From: Hellea balneolensis
Lineage (GTDB): Bacteria; Pseudomonadota; Alphaproteobacteria; Caulobacterales; Maricaulaceae
DNA: 11,991 bases
Direction: 5' to 3'
Assembly (NCBI GenBank): GCA_003233025.1
Contig: QIKS01000275.1
Location: 1-11,991, forward strand
The notes below the pieces were generated by a model. The model saw only the letters and a program-made list of their open reading frames with translations. It searched no databases and was not told where the DNA came from. The translations under genes and the position numbers were made by a program. Numbering within the stretch: the first letter of the stretch is position 1; each line of letters begins with the position of its first letter. Positions 1 to 6,840 of this stretch are shown one piece after another.

Positions 1-1
1 C

Positions 2-106
2 TCCAAAATCGGATATTTCGAAGCCGTCTGCGCCTATGCCATGACCCATAAAGACATCGGCGAACAAGCCCGCGCCTTGATGAAGAAATTATACAAATCT
101 CTCTAG
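2..106 (+). CDS. C-terminal end of an unrecognised protein (partial)
   Basis: An open frame enters from the left edge and stops at TAG (104-106), giving the last 34 residues of a protein. The tail is helical-looking and ends in a basic segment (ALMKKLYKSL). I do not recognise the family from so short a piece. It is treated as real because it is open from the edge, has codon use like its neighbours, and stops 3 bases before the stop of the convergent gene on the other strand. No terminator hairpin is visible between the two stops. The frame could still be fortuitous. Confidence 0.55.
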   Translation, partial: SKIGYFEAVCAYAMTHKDIGEQARALMKKLYKSL

Positions 107-109
107 GTT

Positions 110-1384
110 CTAACCGTAAACCTTGCGAAAGGCCGCGTCTAGGTCAGCGATAAGATCATCGGGATGCTCAAGGCCGATGGAAATGCGGATCAAACCCTCG
201 GTCAGACCGCCTTGCTCTCTGATATCGGCAGGAATGCCGGAATGAGTTGTCGAGGCGGGATGGGAGATAAGGCTTTTCACGGCTGATTTAAACAAAGACA
301 GGCCGTTAATAATGTTAAAAGCGTCTTGGCGGCTGCCCTCAATCACGAACGAGAATGTCGAGCCAGGGCCAGTGCATTGCCGTTTATATATTTCCTGGTA
401 ACGCCGGTCTTTAATAAATTCCGGATGCAATACCTTGGTTTTTACATAATCATTACCCTGGAGCCAAGCCGCGACTTTCGAGCCGGTCTTTGTCGCATGT
501 TTCATCCGCAAAGTTACCGTCTCCAAAGACCGCGACAACATCCAGGCCGTGTTGGGATCAAGGTTCATGCCCATAGCATTACGAATGCCGCGCACTTTTT
601 TAATCATTTCACCGTCGCCCAGCACCGCACCTGCAATCAGGTCGGAATGACCGCCAACATATTTGGTCAAAGAATACACCGACATATCAATGCCCTGGCC
701 AACCGCTTGTTGAAACACCGGCCCCAGCAAGGTATTGTCACACACCGTCACCGGGCGCAGGCCGGTTTCTTTTTCAAGTTTAGCCTGGGCAGCTTTGACG
801 ATTTCAAAATCAAACAAAGCATTGGTCGGATTGCCAGGTGTCTCAATATAAAGCATTTTAACCGCGCCCAATTTTTTGGCTTTTTCGATAGCCACGTCCA
901 GGCTCTTGGGGTTCATACCGTCTTGAAACTCAACCGACAAAATCCCGAACTGGGATAGCAGATTGCGGATTAAAGTCTCTGTGCCGCCGTAAATAGGTGA
1001 CCCATGTACCAAAACATCGCCAGGACGTAAAACCGATAGAAGCGTACTGGTAATCGCGCCCATGCCAGACGCACAAACAACACCTTCTTCCGCGCCTTCA
1101 AGCACGGCAAGACGGTCTTCGGTAATCTCGGCATTTGGGTGATTAAACCGCGAATAAACCAGCCCGGCACTGTCGCCCTTGGGCAAAGGTTTGCGGCCCG
1201 CCATCACATCAAAAAACGCTTCACCCGCCTCCGCATTGGGAAAAACAAATGTCGAGGTTAAAAATACGGGCGGCTTAACCGAACCCTCCGATAACATAGG
1301 GTCATAGCCATAAGACATCATCAAAGTTTCAGGATGAAGTTTATGATTGCCAATTGTTGTCTTGTTATTGATGACACGTTTCAT
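110..1384 (-). CDS. Cys/Met metabolism PLP-dependent enzyme (cystathionine gamma-synthase / methionine gamma-lyase-like)
   Basis: A 424-residue fold-type I PLP enzyme of the Cys/Met metabolism family, which makes or breaks C-gamma-S bonds in sulfur amino acids in the cytosol. Visible motifs are YSRFNHPN (77-84, phosphate and partner-subunit contacts), SGMGA (106-110), YGGT (132-135), ETPGNPTN (181-188), CDNT with the aspartate for the PLP ring nitrogen (D216), and SLTKYVGGHSD with the Schiff-base lysine K241. Length is slightly above the usual ~400 because of a ~30-residue N-terminal extension. The start has a good ribosome site, AGGAGG 7 bases before ATG. The cysteine typical of true methionine gamma-lyases (YGCT) is glycine here, so lyase versus synthase is open. 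I recall similar proteins labelled methionine gamma-lyase in alphaproteobacteria. It is probably the last gene of the rodZ-ispG run, 50 bases after the preceding gene. Confidence 0.92.
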   Translation of the reverse strand: MKRVINNKTTIGNHKLHPETLMMSYGYDPMLSEGSVKPPVFLTSTFVFPNAEAGEAFFDVMAGRKPLPKGDSAGLVYSRFNHPNAEITEDRLAVLEGAEEGVVCASGMGAITSTLLSVLRPGDVLVHGSPIYGGTETLIRNLLSQFGILSVEFQDGMNPKSLDVAIEKAKKLGAVKMLYIETPGNPTNALFDFEIVKAAQAKLEKETGLRPVTVCDNTLLGPVFQQAVGQGIDMSVYSLTKYVGGHSDLIAGAVLGDGEMIKKVRGIRNAMGMNLDPNTAWMLSRSLETVTLRMKHATKTGSKVAAWLQGNDYVKTKVLHPEFIKDRRYQEIYKRQCTGPGSTFSFVIEGSRQDAFNIINGLSLFKSAVKSLISHPASTTHSGIPADIREQGGLTEGLIRISIGLEHPDDLIADLDAAFRKVYG

Positions 1385-1434
1385 GTCTGCCTCCTAGTTA
1401 AGCACCGGACTATAAGATACATTGCTAAAATTGT

Positions 1435-2019
1435 CTAACCCGCATCCGCCAGAATTTCAACACGGATATTTTGGATCTCAACCGTCTCGTTCTTGCCTCC
1501 GTCCCCCGGCCATATGCCCACATAATGAACCGGGTTGGGACCGTCATGGGGCGCAGGGCTATAGATAAAACTATAATCTGCAAATGTGTCGCTCAGCTCA
1601 AAATCTCGCCAGCCACTATTGCCGGCAACAACCGTAAAATAGGCAAATTGCAATGTCTGCAAAGGATGGGTACGCCCGCGTCGGGCGCGCACTGTGACTT
1701 TAATTTGTTCACCGGTAAACACATCTGCATAATGTGTGCCAAGGGTTGCAAATACGCCTGCAGATGGCTCGACAATACCCCTCGGGAGATTGGTTGACAG
1801 CACAGCAAATGTAAAAGCACCTGGCTGGTTTTGGCTAAAGGTGGCGACCGTACCGGGCGCCTGCGTCAGCTTGCGCAAATGATCGCCAGAAAGTGTGTAA
1901 CCGTCTTGGCGTATTTGCGCAGCGCTTAGTCCCGTCTGACCCCGACCCGGCAAAATTGCCACGGCCAGAATAGCGCCAACCAGAATAAGCGCCAAAGGAT
2001 AAAAATACAAATCGCGCAT
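1435..2019 (-). CDS. Small membrane-anchored protein of unknown function, probable beta-sandwich domain
   Basis: A 194-residue protein starting 5 bases after the ispG stop, so almost certainly co-transcribed and perhaps translationally coupled. Residues 5-24 form one hydrophobic segment directly after a short N-terminus, which suggests a signal anchor with the rest outside the membrane. Residues ~50-190 are rich in alternating hydrophobic and Thr/Val stretches, with aromatic and glycine-rich turns such as HYVGIWPGDGG near residue 170, and end in EIQNIRVEI. That pattern resembles jelly-roll carbohydrate-binding or galactose-binding-like folds, but this is an impression and I see no catalytic motif. 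There are no cysteines. I do not recognise a named family. Linkage to ispG and a RodZ-like gene makes an envelope role possible. Confidence 0.8.
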   Translation of the reverse strand: MRDLYFYPLALILVGAILAVAILPGRGQTGLSAAQIRQDGYTLSGDHLRKLTQAPGTVATFSQNQPGAFTFAVLSTNLPRGIVEPSAGVFATLGTHYADVFTGEQIKVTVRARRGRTHPLQTLQFAYFTVVAGNSGWRDFELSDTFADYSFIYSPAPHDGPNPVHYVGIWPGDGGKNETVEIQNIRVEILADAG

Positions 2020-2024
2020 AATCT

Positions 2025-3149
2025 CTAGCCGGTCTTTTCTTGGTCGCGCAGCAATTGCGCCCGTTCTTCAACCTGGGCAATAATATCCTCAACCATGTCA
2101 GCGTTGGCGGTTTTCCCCGTGCGCACCCCCGCCCCGTACATCATGCCGTATCCTGCCGAGCCGCCGGTAAACCCAATATCCGTATAGGCCGCCTCACCGG
2201 GGCCATTGACCACGCAGCCAATGATCGACAGGGTGATCGGCTCGGTAATGTGGGCCAGACGTTCTTCGAGAATAGCGACGGTTTTAATCACGTCAAACCC
2301 CTGCCGTGAACAAGAAGGACAAGAAATAATATTGACCCCGCGTGTGCGCAGATTGAGGGATTTTAAAATATCATATCCGGTTTTAATCTCTTCAACCGGA
2401 TCAGCCGACAAGGACACACGGATTGTATCGCCAATCCCCGCCCACAACAGGGAGCCGATACCAATGGAAGATTTAATCGCGCCCGTGCGCAAACCCCCCG
2501 CCTCCGTCACCCCCAGATGCAAGGGACAATCCACGGCGTCCGCCAAAGCATGATAGGCGGCAACGGTCAAAAACACATCCGATGCTTTGACCGATATTTT
2601 ATAATCGGTGAAATTTTCGTCCTCCAACATGCGTACATGCATCAAGGCACTTTCCACCATGGCTTCCGGGCACGGCTCGGTGTATTTCTCCAAAAGCTCT
2701 TTTTCCAAAGAACCGGCATTGACGCCAATCCTGATGGAGCAGCCATGATCGCGGGCGGCTTTAACAACCTCCCTCACCCTGGCCTTACCGCCAATATTAC
2801 CCGGGTTAATCCGCAAGCAAGCCGCGCCGTTTTGCGCGGCTTCAATGGCGCGCTTATAGTGAAAATGAATATCAGCGACGATAGGCACACCGACCTGTTT
2901 AGTGATTTTTGCCAAAGCCAGCGAACTTTCCGCGTCCGGACAAGATACGCGCACAATATCTGCGCCCGCCTCTTCCAAAGATTTAATCTGCCCCACCGTT
3001 GCTGCAACGTCAGGGGTTAGGGTGTTGGTCATGGACTGGACGCTGATCGGCGCACCGCCGCCGACAGCCACCGCACCGACCATGATTTGGCGGGATTTAC
3101 GGCGGGTGATTTGCCGCCACGGTCTGATATGGTCGTAAGTGTTGGACAT
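2025..3149 (-). CDS. ispG: 4-hydroxy-3-methylbut-2-enyl diphosphate synthase (IspG/GcpE)
   Basis: A 374-residue cytosolic [4Fe-4S] enzyme of the MEP isoprenoid pathway. It reduces the cyclic diphosphate MEcPP to HMBPP. The N-terminal TIM-barrel begins with [13 protein letters not shown] (30-42). The iron-sulfur domain carries CPSC (C277, C280) and [10 protein letters not shown] (C312, E319), matching E. coli C270, C273, C305 and E312 with a constant offset of 7. Length fits the short bacterial form, without the large insert of plants. The ATG at 3149 has no clear ribosome site, but the N-terminus ([14 protein letters not shown]) is typical. It lies 42 bases downstream of the RodZ-like gene and 5 bases upstream of the membrane-anchored protein gene. 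Isoprenoids made here feed ubiquinone (see coq7) and undecaprenyl lipid. Confidence 0.98.
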   Translation of the reverse strand: MSNTYDHIRPWRQITRRKSRQIMVGAVAVGGGAPISVQSMTNTLTPDVAATVGQIKSLEEAGADIVRVSCPDAESSLALAKITKQVGVPIVADIHFHYKRAIEAAQNGAACLRINPGNIGGKARVREVVKAARDHGCSIRIGVNAGSLEKELLEKYTEPCPEAMVESALMHVRMLEDENFTDYKISVKASDVFLTVAAYHALADAVDCPLHLGVTEAGGLRTGAIKSSIGIGSLLWAGIGDTIRVSLSADPVEEIKTGYDILKSLNLRTRGVNIISCPSCSRQGFDVIKTVAILEERLAHITEPITLSIIGCVVNGPGEAAYTDIGFTGGSAGYGMMYGAGVRTGKTANADMVEDIIAQVEERAQLLRDQEKTG

Positions 3150-3191
3150 GGTTGATGTGGGTTTACGCCAGAAATCTGCGTTTTAAAACCC

Positions 3192-3989
3192 CTATTGCGC
3201 TTTGGCCGCAGACGAAAGCGTAAGCATATTTATGCCGCTTTGCATTTCTGATAACTTGATGTCTTGCACAGCTTTGCCTTTTTCACCAGCCAGCCCAACG
3301 CTTTTTCCGCCAATAAAAATCTCAATGGCACCCCCGTCGCGCAAAGATAAAACCAGATCGTTTTGCTTGCGGGTTTCAAATATTTCTCCAGGCACCATAA
3401 TGCGTGAAACCAAAACCAGACCATTTGCGTCCAAAACCTCAACCCAGCTTGTCGCAATCGCCCGCAGGCTGACCATATCTGGATCCCCTGTCATGGGACG
3501 GCGAAGCTCAAATCCCCAATTTTGTTGCGCGCTAGCCGCTTGAACGGCAATGTTTTGTGAACGGGCATCTGATTTCGATCCATACCAGCTCGCCAAAACC
3601 AGGGTGCAGGCAAGAACAGTGGTGACCGCAGCACTGCCCTTTGGCAAACGCATTTTGTGTTTGGGGATATGATGGGGCCGGTCACGCATCCCGGTATTGT
3701 GCGGGTCTTTTACGTCCAGCTTATAGCGTCTGACCGCATCTTTGCCGTCTTCGCCCAAAAACACAGCATAGGCACGCACAAACCCCAGCACATAGCCCAG
3801 ACTTGGCAGCTCTTTCTCATCTAGGTTTTCGATAGCGCTTAAATATGCAGACCGAACTTTCAAAGCATCCGAAACCGCGTCCAGGCTCAATCCGGCACGT
3901 CCGCGCGCCCGGCGCAAATAAGCGCCGACATGCTCACATTGTTCGTGTGTATTTTGTTGTTTTTCCAAAACAAGCACCATTGTTTTCAT
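3192..3989 (-). CDS. rodZ: RodZ-like helix-turn-helix membrane protein
   Basis: 265 residues from the ATG chosen here. The order is a cytoplasmic helix-turn-helix of the HTH_25 type (residues ~20-85, with LRRARGRAGLSLDAVSDALKV then YLSAIENL), a basic linker, one membrane segment (~120-137), a short linker, and a DUF4115-like periplasmic beta domain (~173-240, with WVEVLDANG and a GEIF turn). RodZ couples MreB filaments to the rod-shape wall machinery. The frame stays open upstream to a TTG at 4040, which would add 17 mostly hydrophobic residues. I reject that start because RodZ has its N-terminus in the cytoplasm and the HTH would then follow a membrane-like segment. ATG 3980 is an equal alternative to 3989, and neither has a visible Shine-Dalgarno site. 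Both lie in an inverted repeat (3976-4013). Placement just upstream of ispG fits alphaproteobacterial gene order. Confidence 0.88.
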   Translation of the reverse strand: MKTMVLVLEKQQNTHEQCEHVGAYLRRARGRAGLSLDAVSDALKVRSAYLSAIENLDEKELPSLGYVLGFVRAYAVFLGEDGKDAVRRYKLDVKDPHNTGMRDRPHHIPKHKMRLPKGSAAVTTVLACTLVLASWYGSKSDARSQNIAVQAASAQQNWGFELRRPMTGDPDMVSLRAIATSWVEVLDANGLVLVSRIMVPGEIFETRKQNDLVLSLRDGGAIEIFIGGKSVGLAGEKGKAVQDIKLSEMQSGINMLTLSSAAKAQ

Positions 3990-4013
3990 CGCTAAGACAA
4001 TGAAAACAATGGT
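3976..4013 (-). repeat. Perfect 14-bp inverted repeat over the rodZ start codon
   Basis: The arms ACCATTGTTTTCAT (3976-3989) and ATGAAAACAATGGT (4000-4013) are exact reverse complements, separated by 10 bases. Read on the minus strand, the second arm begins exactly with the likely rodZ ATG (3989) and also contains the next in-frame ATG (3980). A transcript would fold with both start codons paired. The stem is AT-rich (4 GC pairs of 14). Neither arm continues pairing outward. Confidence 0.8.
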
Positions 4014-4019
4014 TAAAGC

Positions 4020-4025
4020 ATAATA
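4020..4025 (-). promoter_or_regulatory. Candidate -10 box for rodZ (TATTAT)
   Basis: The minus strand reads TATTAT, one mismatch from TATAAT. A start about 7 bases downstream would fall near 4013, the first base of the inverted repeat. No convincing -35 hexamer is visible at 16-18 bases, so support is weak. Confidence 0.3.
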
Positions 4026-4026
4026 G

Positions 4027-4056
4027 TTGATAAAGTCCAAGGAACATCTCTAAAAA
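4027..4056 (+). promoter_or_regulatory. Candidate dsbB promoter
   Basis: TTGATA (4027-4032) and TAAAAA (4051-4056) are spaced 18 bases apart, upstream of dsbB. An AT-rich palindrome AAAATTAATTTT (4055-4066) overlaps the -10. The match is partial and the sequence AT-rich, so chance is possible. Confidence 0.3.
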
Positions 4057-4098
4057 AATTAATTTTACGGCGCTTGGTTTAAGTTCTATGAGATATCT

Positions 4099-4614
4099 AT
4101 GACTTTAAAACTTACAAACCGCCAAACATGGCCGTGGCTGGCTGCTCTGCTTTCCGGCGCGCTACTTTTGGGCGCGCTTCTCTTTGAGCATGTGGGCGGC
4201 TATGCGCCGTGCCAAATGTGTTATTGGCAACGCCACGCCCATAAAGCCGTCTTGGCCCTTGCGCTTTTGACGATTATTGTGCGCACAATAAACCCAAATG
4301 CGCTCAAGCTTGACAAGCTGTTTGCTCTGCTGATTATTGCAGTATTTTTAGCGAGTTTTGCGCTGGCCTTTTGGCATATGGGGGTTGAATATAAATGGTG
4401 GGAAGGCCCAAAAACCTGTGCAGGCGGGGCCAATATTGGCAATATCAGCAGCGCTGACATATTATCTGCCATACAAGGGGACACCAAATTGGCCGGTTGC
4501 TCCGATGCGCCATGGCGATTGTTTGGCTTGTCAATGGCTGGGTATAATGCGCTGCTTTCCGCCTTTGGCGCCGTTTTTGGCGCATTCGTCGCTTTAAAGA
4601 GTAACAAAATATGA
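4099..4614 (+). CDS. dsbB: Disulfide bond formation protein DsbB
   Basis: A 171-residue inner-membrane protein that reoxidises the periplasmic oxidase DsbA and passes electrons to ubiquinone. Four hydrophobic segments lie at about residues 12-30, 49-62, 73-92 and 143-166. The first periplasmic loop carries CQMC (C38, C41) in the family context YAPCQMCYWQR. The second loop carries the other redox pair, C107 and C134, followed by APWRLFGLSMAGYN, a conserved DsbB ending. The second-loop pair is 27 residues apart, as in the shorter alphaproteobacterial forms. The start is the second of two nearby ATGs: the first (4088) is out of frame and stops after four codons. The ribosome site is weak (GAG at 4090-4092). 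The TGA stop overlaps the ATG of coq7, linking the two quinone-related genes. Confidence 0.95.
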   Translation: MTLKLTNRQTWPWLAALLSGALLLGALLFEHVGGYAPCQMCYWQRHAHKAVLALALLTIIVRTINPNALKLDKLFALLIIAVFLASFALAFWHMGVEYKWWEGPKTCAGGANIGNISSADILSAIQGDTKLAGCSDAPWRLFGLSMAGYNALLSAFGAVFGAFVALKSNKI

Positions 4615-5177
4615 GCGCCCGTCCCCCCAGTCCCGGCGGCAAGCCTGTAGGTCTGACGCAATCGCGTATCAAGGAAATGCTGCGCGTTGACCATGCCGGG
4701 GAATATGCGGCTGTGGCGATTTATGCCGCCCAGGCCAAAGTGTTTTCCCGCTCACCCAAAACCCGCAAAATCGCGGCCGAATTAACCCGGATGCAAGAAG
4801 AAGAACAAGAGCATCTCGATCAATTTAGCGAACTTCTGCGCAGCTATAATGCGCGGCCGACAGTGCTGACGCCCTTGTGGAAATTGGCCAGTCACACTTT
4901 GGGGCTAACCACGGCTCTTATGGGCGAGAAAACGGCCCATGCCTGCACAGAAGCCGTCGAAAGCGTGATCGAGCAACATTACGCCGCACAAATAGAAGAA
5001 ACCAAGGACAGCAATCCTGAGCTATCCGCCCGCTTCACTCAATTTCGCGAAGACGAATTACGTCACCGCGATTTCGCAGTTGAAGAAGGAGCCAAACAAG
5101 CCCCCGCTTATCCCCTGCTTAGCGCCGTGATTAAAGCGGGCTGCAAGGCGGCGATAAAAATCAGCGAGAAAATTTAA
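4611..5177 (+). CDS. coq7: Ubiquinone biosynthesis hydroxylase Coq7 (DMQ monooxygenase)
   Basis: A 188-residue membrane-associated diiron enzyme that hydroxylates 2-polyprenyl-3-methyl-6-methoxybenzoquinol, the penultimate step of ubiquinone synthesis. It has the two-repeat ferritin-like bundle of the family. E31 sits in RVDHAGEYAA, the first ExxH is E65-H68 in EEEQEHLDQF, a helix around E114-H123 reads EAVESVIEQHY, and the second ExxH is E149-H152 in EDELRHRDFA. Length matches the bacterial family. The ATG overlaps the dsbB stop (ATGA), so translation is probably coupled. The product, ubiquinol/ubiquinone, is the electron acceptor of DsbB and feeds the respiratory chain that uses c-type cytochromes. 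The gene ends 31 bases before the 3' end of the convergent SRP RNA. Confidence 0.97.
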   Translation: MSARPPSPGGKPVGLTQSRIKEMLRVDHAGEYAAVAIYAAQAKVFSRSPKTRKIAAELTRMQEEEQEHLDQFSELLRSYNARPTVLTPLWKLASHTLGLTTALMGEKTAHACTEAVESVIEQHYAAQIEETKDSNPELSARFTQFREDELRHRDFAVEEGAKQAPAYPLLSAVIKAGCKAAIKISEKI

Positions 5178-5208
5178 TCCGAGAGGCAGGGAGGTTGGGA
5201 TATAAAGT

Positions 5209-5303
5209 GGAAGGTTAAACAACGACCCGAACAAAACTCGTTACGGCTGCTTCGTTCCCGATCTGACCGGGTTGGCGAGACGTCCGTCCATTGCCAACCT
5301 TCC
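5209..5303 (-). ncRNA. ffs: Signal recognition particle RNA, small bacterial type (4.5S)
   Basis: On the minus strand, 5245-5268 reads as SRP RNA domain IV: GGTCAG, then a short stem closed by a GGAA tetraloop (5255-5258), then AGCAGCC. Against the E. coli sequence the stem below the tetraloop is changed on both sides (UCC/GGA becomes UCG/CGA), a compensatory pair. GTAACGAG and CGGGTCG follow, as I recall for alphaproteobacterial SRP RNAs. The ends pair perfectly: GGAAGGTT (5296-5303) with AACCTTCC (5209-5216). This gives a ~95-base hairpin. The RNA binds Ffh and directs ribosomes to the membrane. It lies antisense between coq7 and nudC. No T-tract terminator is obvious at the 3' end. Confidence 0.92.
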
Positions 5304-5310
5304 GCCGAGG

Positions 5311-5339
5311 CTTATGGGCTTAAATTGGCAACAATACAA
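5311..5339 (-). promoter_or_regulatory. Candidate promoter of the SRP RNA gene
   Basis: The minus strand reads TTGTAT (5334-5339), 17 bases, then CATAAG (5311-5316). Each hexamer matches 4 of 6 consensus bases. The predicted start lies at 5303-5304, exactly where the terminal stem of the RNA begins, which supports the call. Confidence 0.45.
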
Positions 5340-5402
5340 GCTACTTTGAGATAGATATTTACCGCCAACCTCGCTAAGTAAGGCCTTAAAACAGGAACAA
5401 CT

Positions 5403-6299
5403 ATGTCTTCACCTCTTATCGCCTTTGCAGACGGCCCTCTTGATTTGGCCGAAAATGAGCGCTCGGCCGAGCAGCTTACCCTTTTCTCCAAAGCCAAAAA
5501 CGCCCGCGCCCTCATCATGCATCATGGGCAATTTCTAACGGACAATGACGGACAATTAGTGCTTGTCGCGCCGATGGATTGTGTTGGCAAACATCTTTAT
5601 GATCCGGGGCCGTTGTTTTTGGGCCTGCACAATGACCAGCCTTTATTTGCCTTCTCCTTTGCCAAACCGCAAGAAGCAAGCCAGATGGCCAAAGGCACAA
5701 ATCTTGAACATTTACGCACATTAGCCTTGCGTCTACCCGGCGAGCAATTGGGCTGGGCGGGGCGCGCCAAAGCTTTGTTTGATTGGCATAGATCACACAA
5801 TTACTGTTCGACCTGTGGCAATAAAAGCGCGCCCAGACACGGCGGCGCCATGCGCAAATGCCCCGCCTGTGACGCCGATCATTTCCCCAGGGTAAATCCG
5901 GTGGTGATTATGATGATTTTGAGAGAAAACCACTGTCTGCTCGGCCGCAGCGCCGGCTGGCCCGAAAAAGCTTATTCAGCTTTGGCCGGGTTCGTATCGC
6001 CCGGAGAAACTGTAGAAACCGCCACTATTCGCGAAACTATGGAAGAAGTCGGTATTATCGCCAGCAATCCGGTTTACAAATTTTGCCAACCCTGGCCGTT
6101 CCCGTCGCAATTGATGATGGGCATGTTTTGCCAGGCGGAGAGCAAGGAAATTACCCTCAACCCGAAAGAATTGGAAGACGCGCGCTGGTTTTCAAAGGAT
6201 GTGGTAGCTGGTGTGTTCGCAGGCACTGATGACAGCTTTCTCTGCCCGCCGTCCTTCACCATCGCCCATCATTTGATTAAGCTTTGGCTGGCCGAATAA
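5403..6299 (+). CDS. nudC: NAD(H) pyrophosphatase NudC (Nudix hydrolase)
   Basis: A 298-residue Nudix enzyme that cleaves NADH to NMNH and AMP and, in E. coli, removes NAD caps from RNA. An N-terminal domain (~1-125) precedes a zinc ribbon with C135, C138, C153 and C156 (YCSTCG ... KCPACD), then FPRVNPVVI. The Nudix box is at 196-218: G196, E202, R210, E211, E214, E215 and G217 are all present. The NudC signature follows as CQPWPFPSQLM (228-238). It differs from the usual SQPWPFPxSLM by cysteine in place of the first serine. The ATG has an AGGAA site 6 bases upstream. The stop is one base from the stop of the convergent YHS gene, with no room for a separate terminator. Confidence 0.96.
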   Translation: MSSPLIAFADGPLDLAENERSAEQLTLFSKAKNARALIMHHGQFLTDNDGQLVLVAPMDCVGKHLYDPGPLFLGLHNDQPLFAFSFAKPQEASQMAKGTNLEHLRTLALRLPGEQLGWAGRAKALFDWHRSHNYCSTCGNKSAPRHGGAMRKCPACDADHFPRVNPVVIMMILRENHCLLGRSAGWPEKAYSALAGFVSPGETVETATIRETMEEVGIIASNPVYKFCQPWPFPSQLMMGMFCQAESKEITLNPKELEDARWFSKDVVAGVFAGTDDSFLCPPSFTIAHHLIKLWLAE

Positions 6300-6300
6300 C

Positions 6301-6765
6301 TTAGTTTAAAATATTTGGCCAATTAACGTCGCCGCTGGCAATCAATCCGTCCACATCCGCAAGCCAACGCTGTTTAATCCTGTCATTATAATTCAAAAAC
6401 AGCCGACCATCTTTCACCGTCCAGTGCTTCGGGTCGCCCTTGGCCAATTTGTTTTTGGCCAAAGCCCATGCACAATACCCGCCGTAAGCAGGCGCATATT
6501 TTTCCGGGTCAGCCAAAAAAGTATCGAGATTGGCCTGGGTGGTAAAATGCCACTGCGCGCCTTGCCACGACGTGGAAATATTGGCGCGACCCTCTACCGG
6601 TGCGCCGCTATGATAGCTGACAACATCATAACCGCCCGCGGATACATTATTGCGCCATGAGGTGAAAACCGGGTCACTGCTGGCGTGGGCAATAGGGGTG
6701 GTAATGTTTGTATAGACGGCGGCACTGCTCAATAATATAATCGCCGTGATGATGGGTTTAAACAC
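6301..6765 (-). CDS. Secreted YHS-domain protein
   Basis: 154 residues. Residues 1-~29 look like a cleavable signal peptide: a lysine near the start, hydrophobic IITAIILLSSAAVY, and AHAS as a likely cleavage site. The mature part has the YHS pattern: GGYDVVSYHSG (44-54), WHFTTQANLDTFLADPEKYAPAYGGYCAWA (72-101, with C98), and a WTVKDGRLFLNYN segment. In related entries YHS domains are proposed to bind metal; some family members are selenoproteins, but here position 98 is an ordinary cysteine. The function is unknown. The start has a strong GAGGAGA site. It lies 75 bases downstream of pheA on the same strand and could share its transcript. Confidence 0.88.
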   Translation of the reverse strand: MFKPIITAIILLSSAAVYTNITTPIAHASSDPVFTSWRNNVSAGGYDVVSYHSGAPVEGRANISTSWQGAQWHFTTQANLDTFLADPEKYAPAYGGYCAWALAKNKLAKGDPKHWTVKDGRLFLNYNDRIKQRWLADVDGLIASGDVNWPNILN

Positions 6766-6840
6766 TGTTCTCTCCTCGTTTTATGCGATGAATTTACCCC
6801 ATACCCGGCGACAAAGAAAATCACCCTGCGCGCACAAAAG

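Noticed and set aside
326..958. 210-codon plus-strand frame opposite the PLP enzyme gene
   Set aside because: Its translation is rich in His, Arg and Phe without domain pattern, and it is antisense to a gene with clear catalytic motifs.
2517..3020. 167-codon plus-strand frame opposite ispG
   Set aside because: Shadow of ispG; no recognisable motif or ribosome site.
3180..3189. Palindrome GTTTTAAAAC after rodZ as a terminator
   Set aside because: It has no loop and no GC stem; it lies in a likely operon gap before ispG.
3990..4040. N-terminal extension of the RodZ-like protein from TTG 4040
   Set aside because: It would put a hydrophobic stretch before a cytoplasmic HTH domain and is largely encoded by the inverted repeat; family members begin shortly before the HTH.
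4221..4694. 157-codon minus-strand frame across dsbB and the coq7 start
   Set aside because: Antisense to dsbB with all four redox cysteines and to the dsbB-coq7 junction; composition is low-information (Ala, Pro, Lys).
6766..6840. Terminator between pheA and the YHS gene
   Set aside because: No stem-loop followed by a T tract could be found in these 75 bases.
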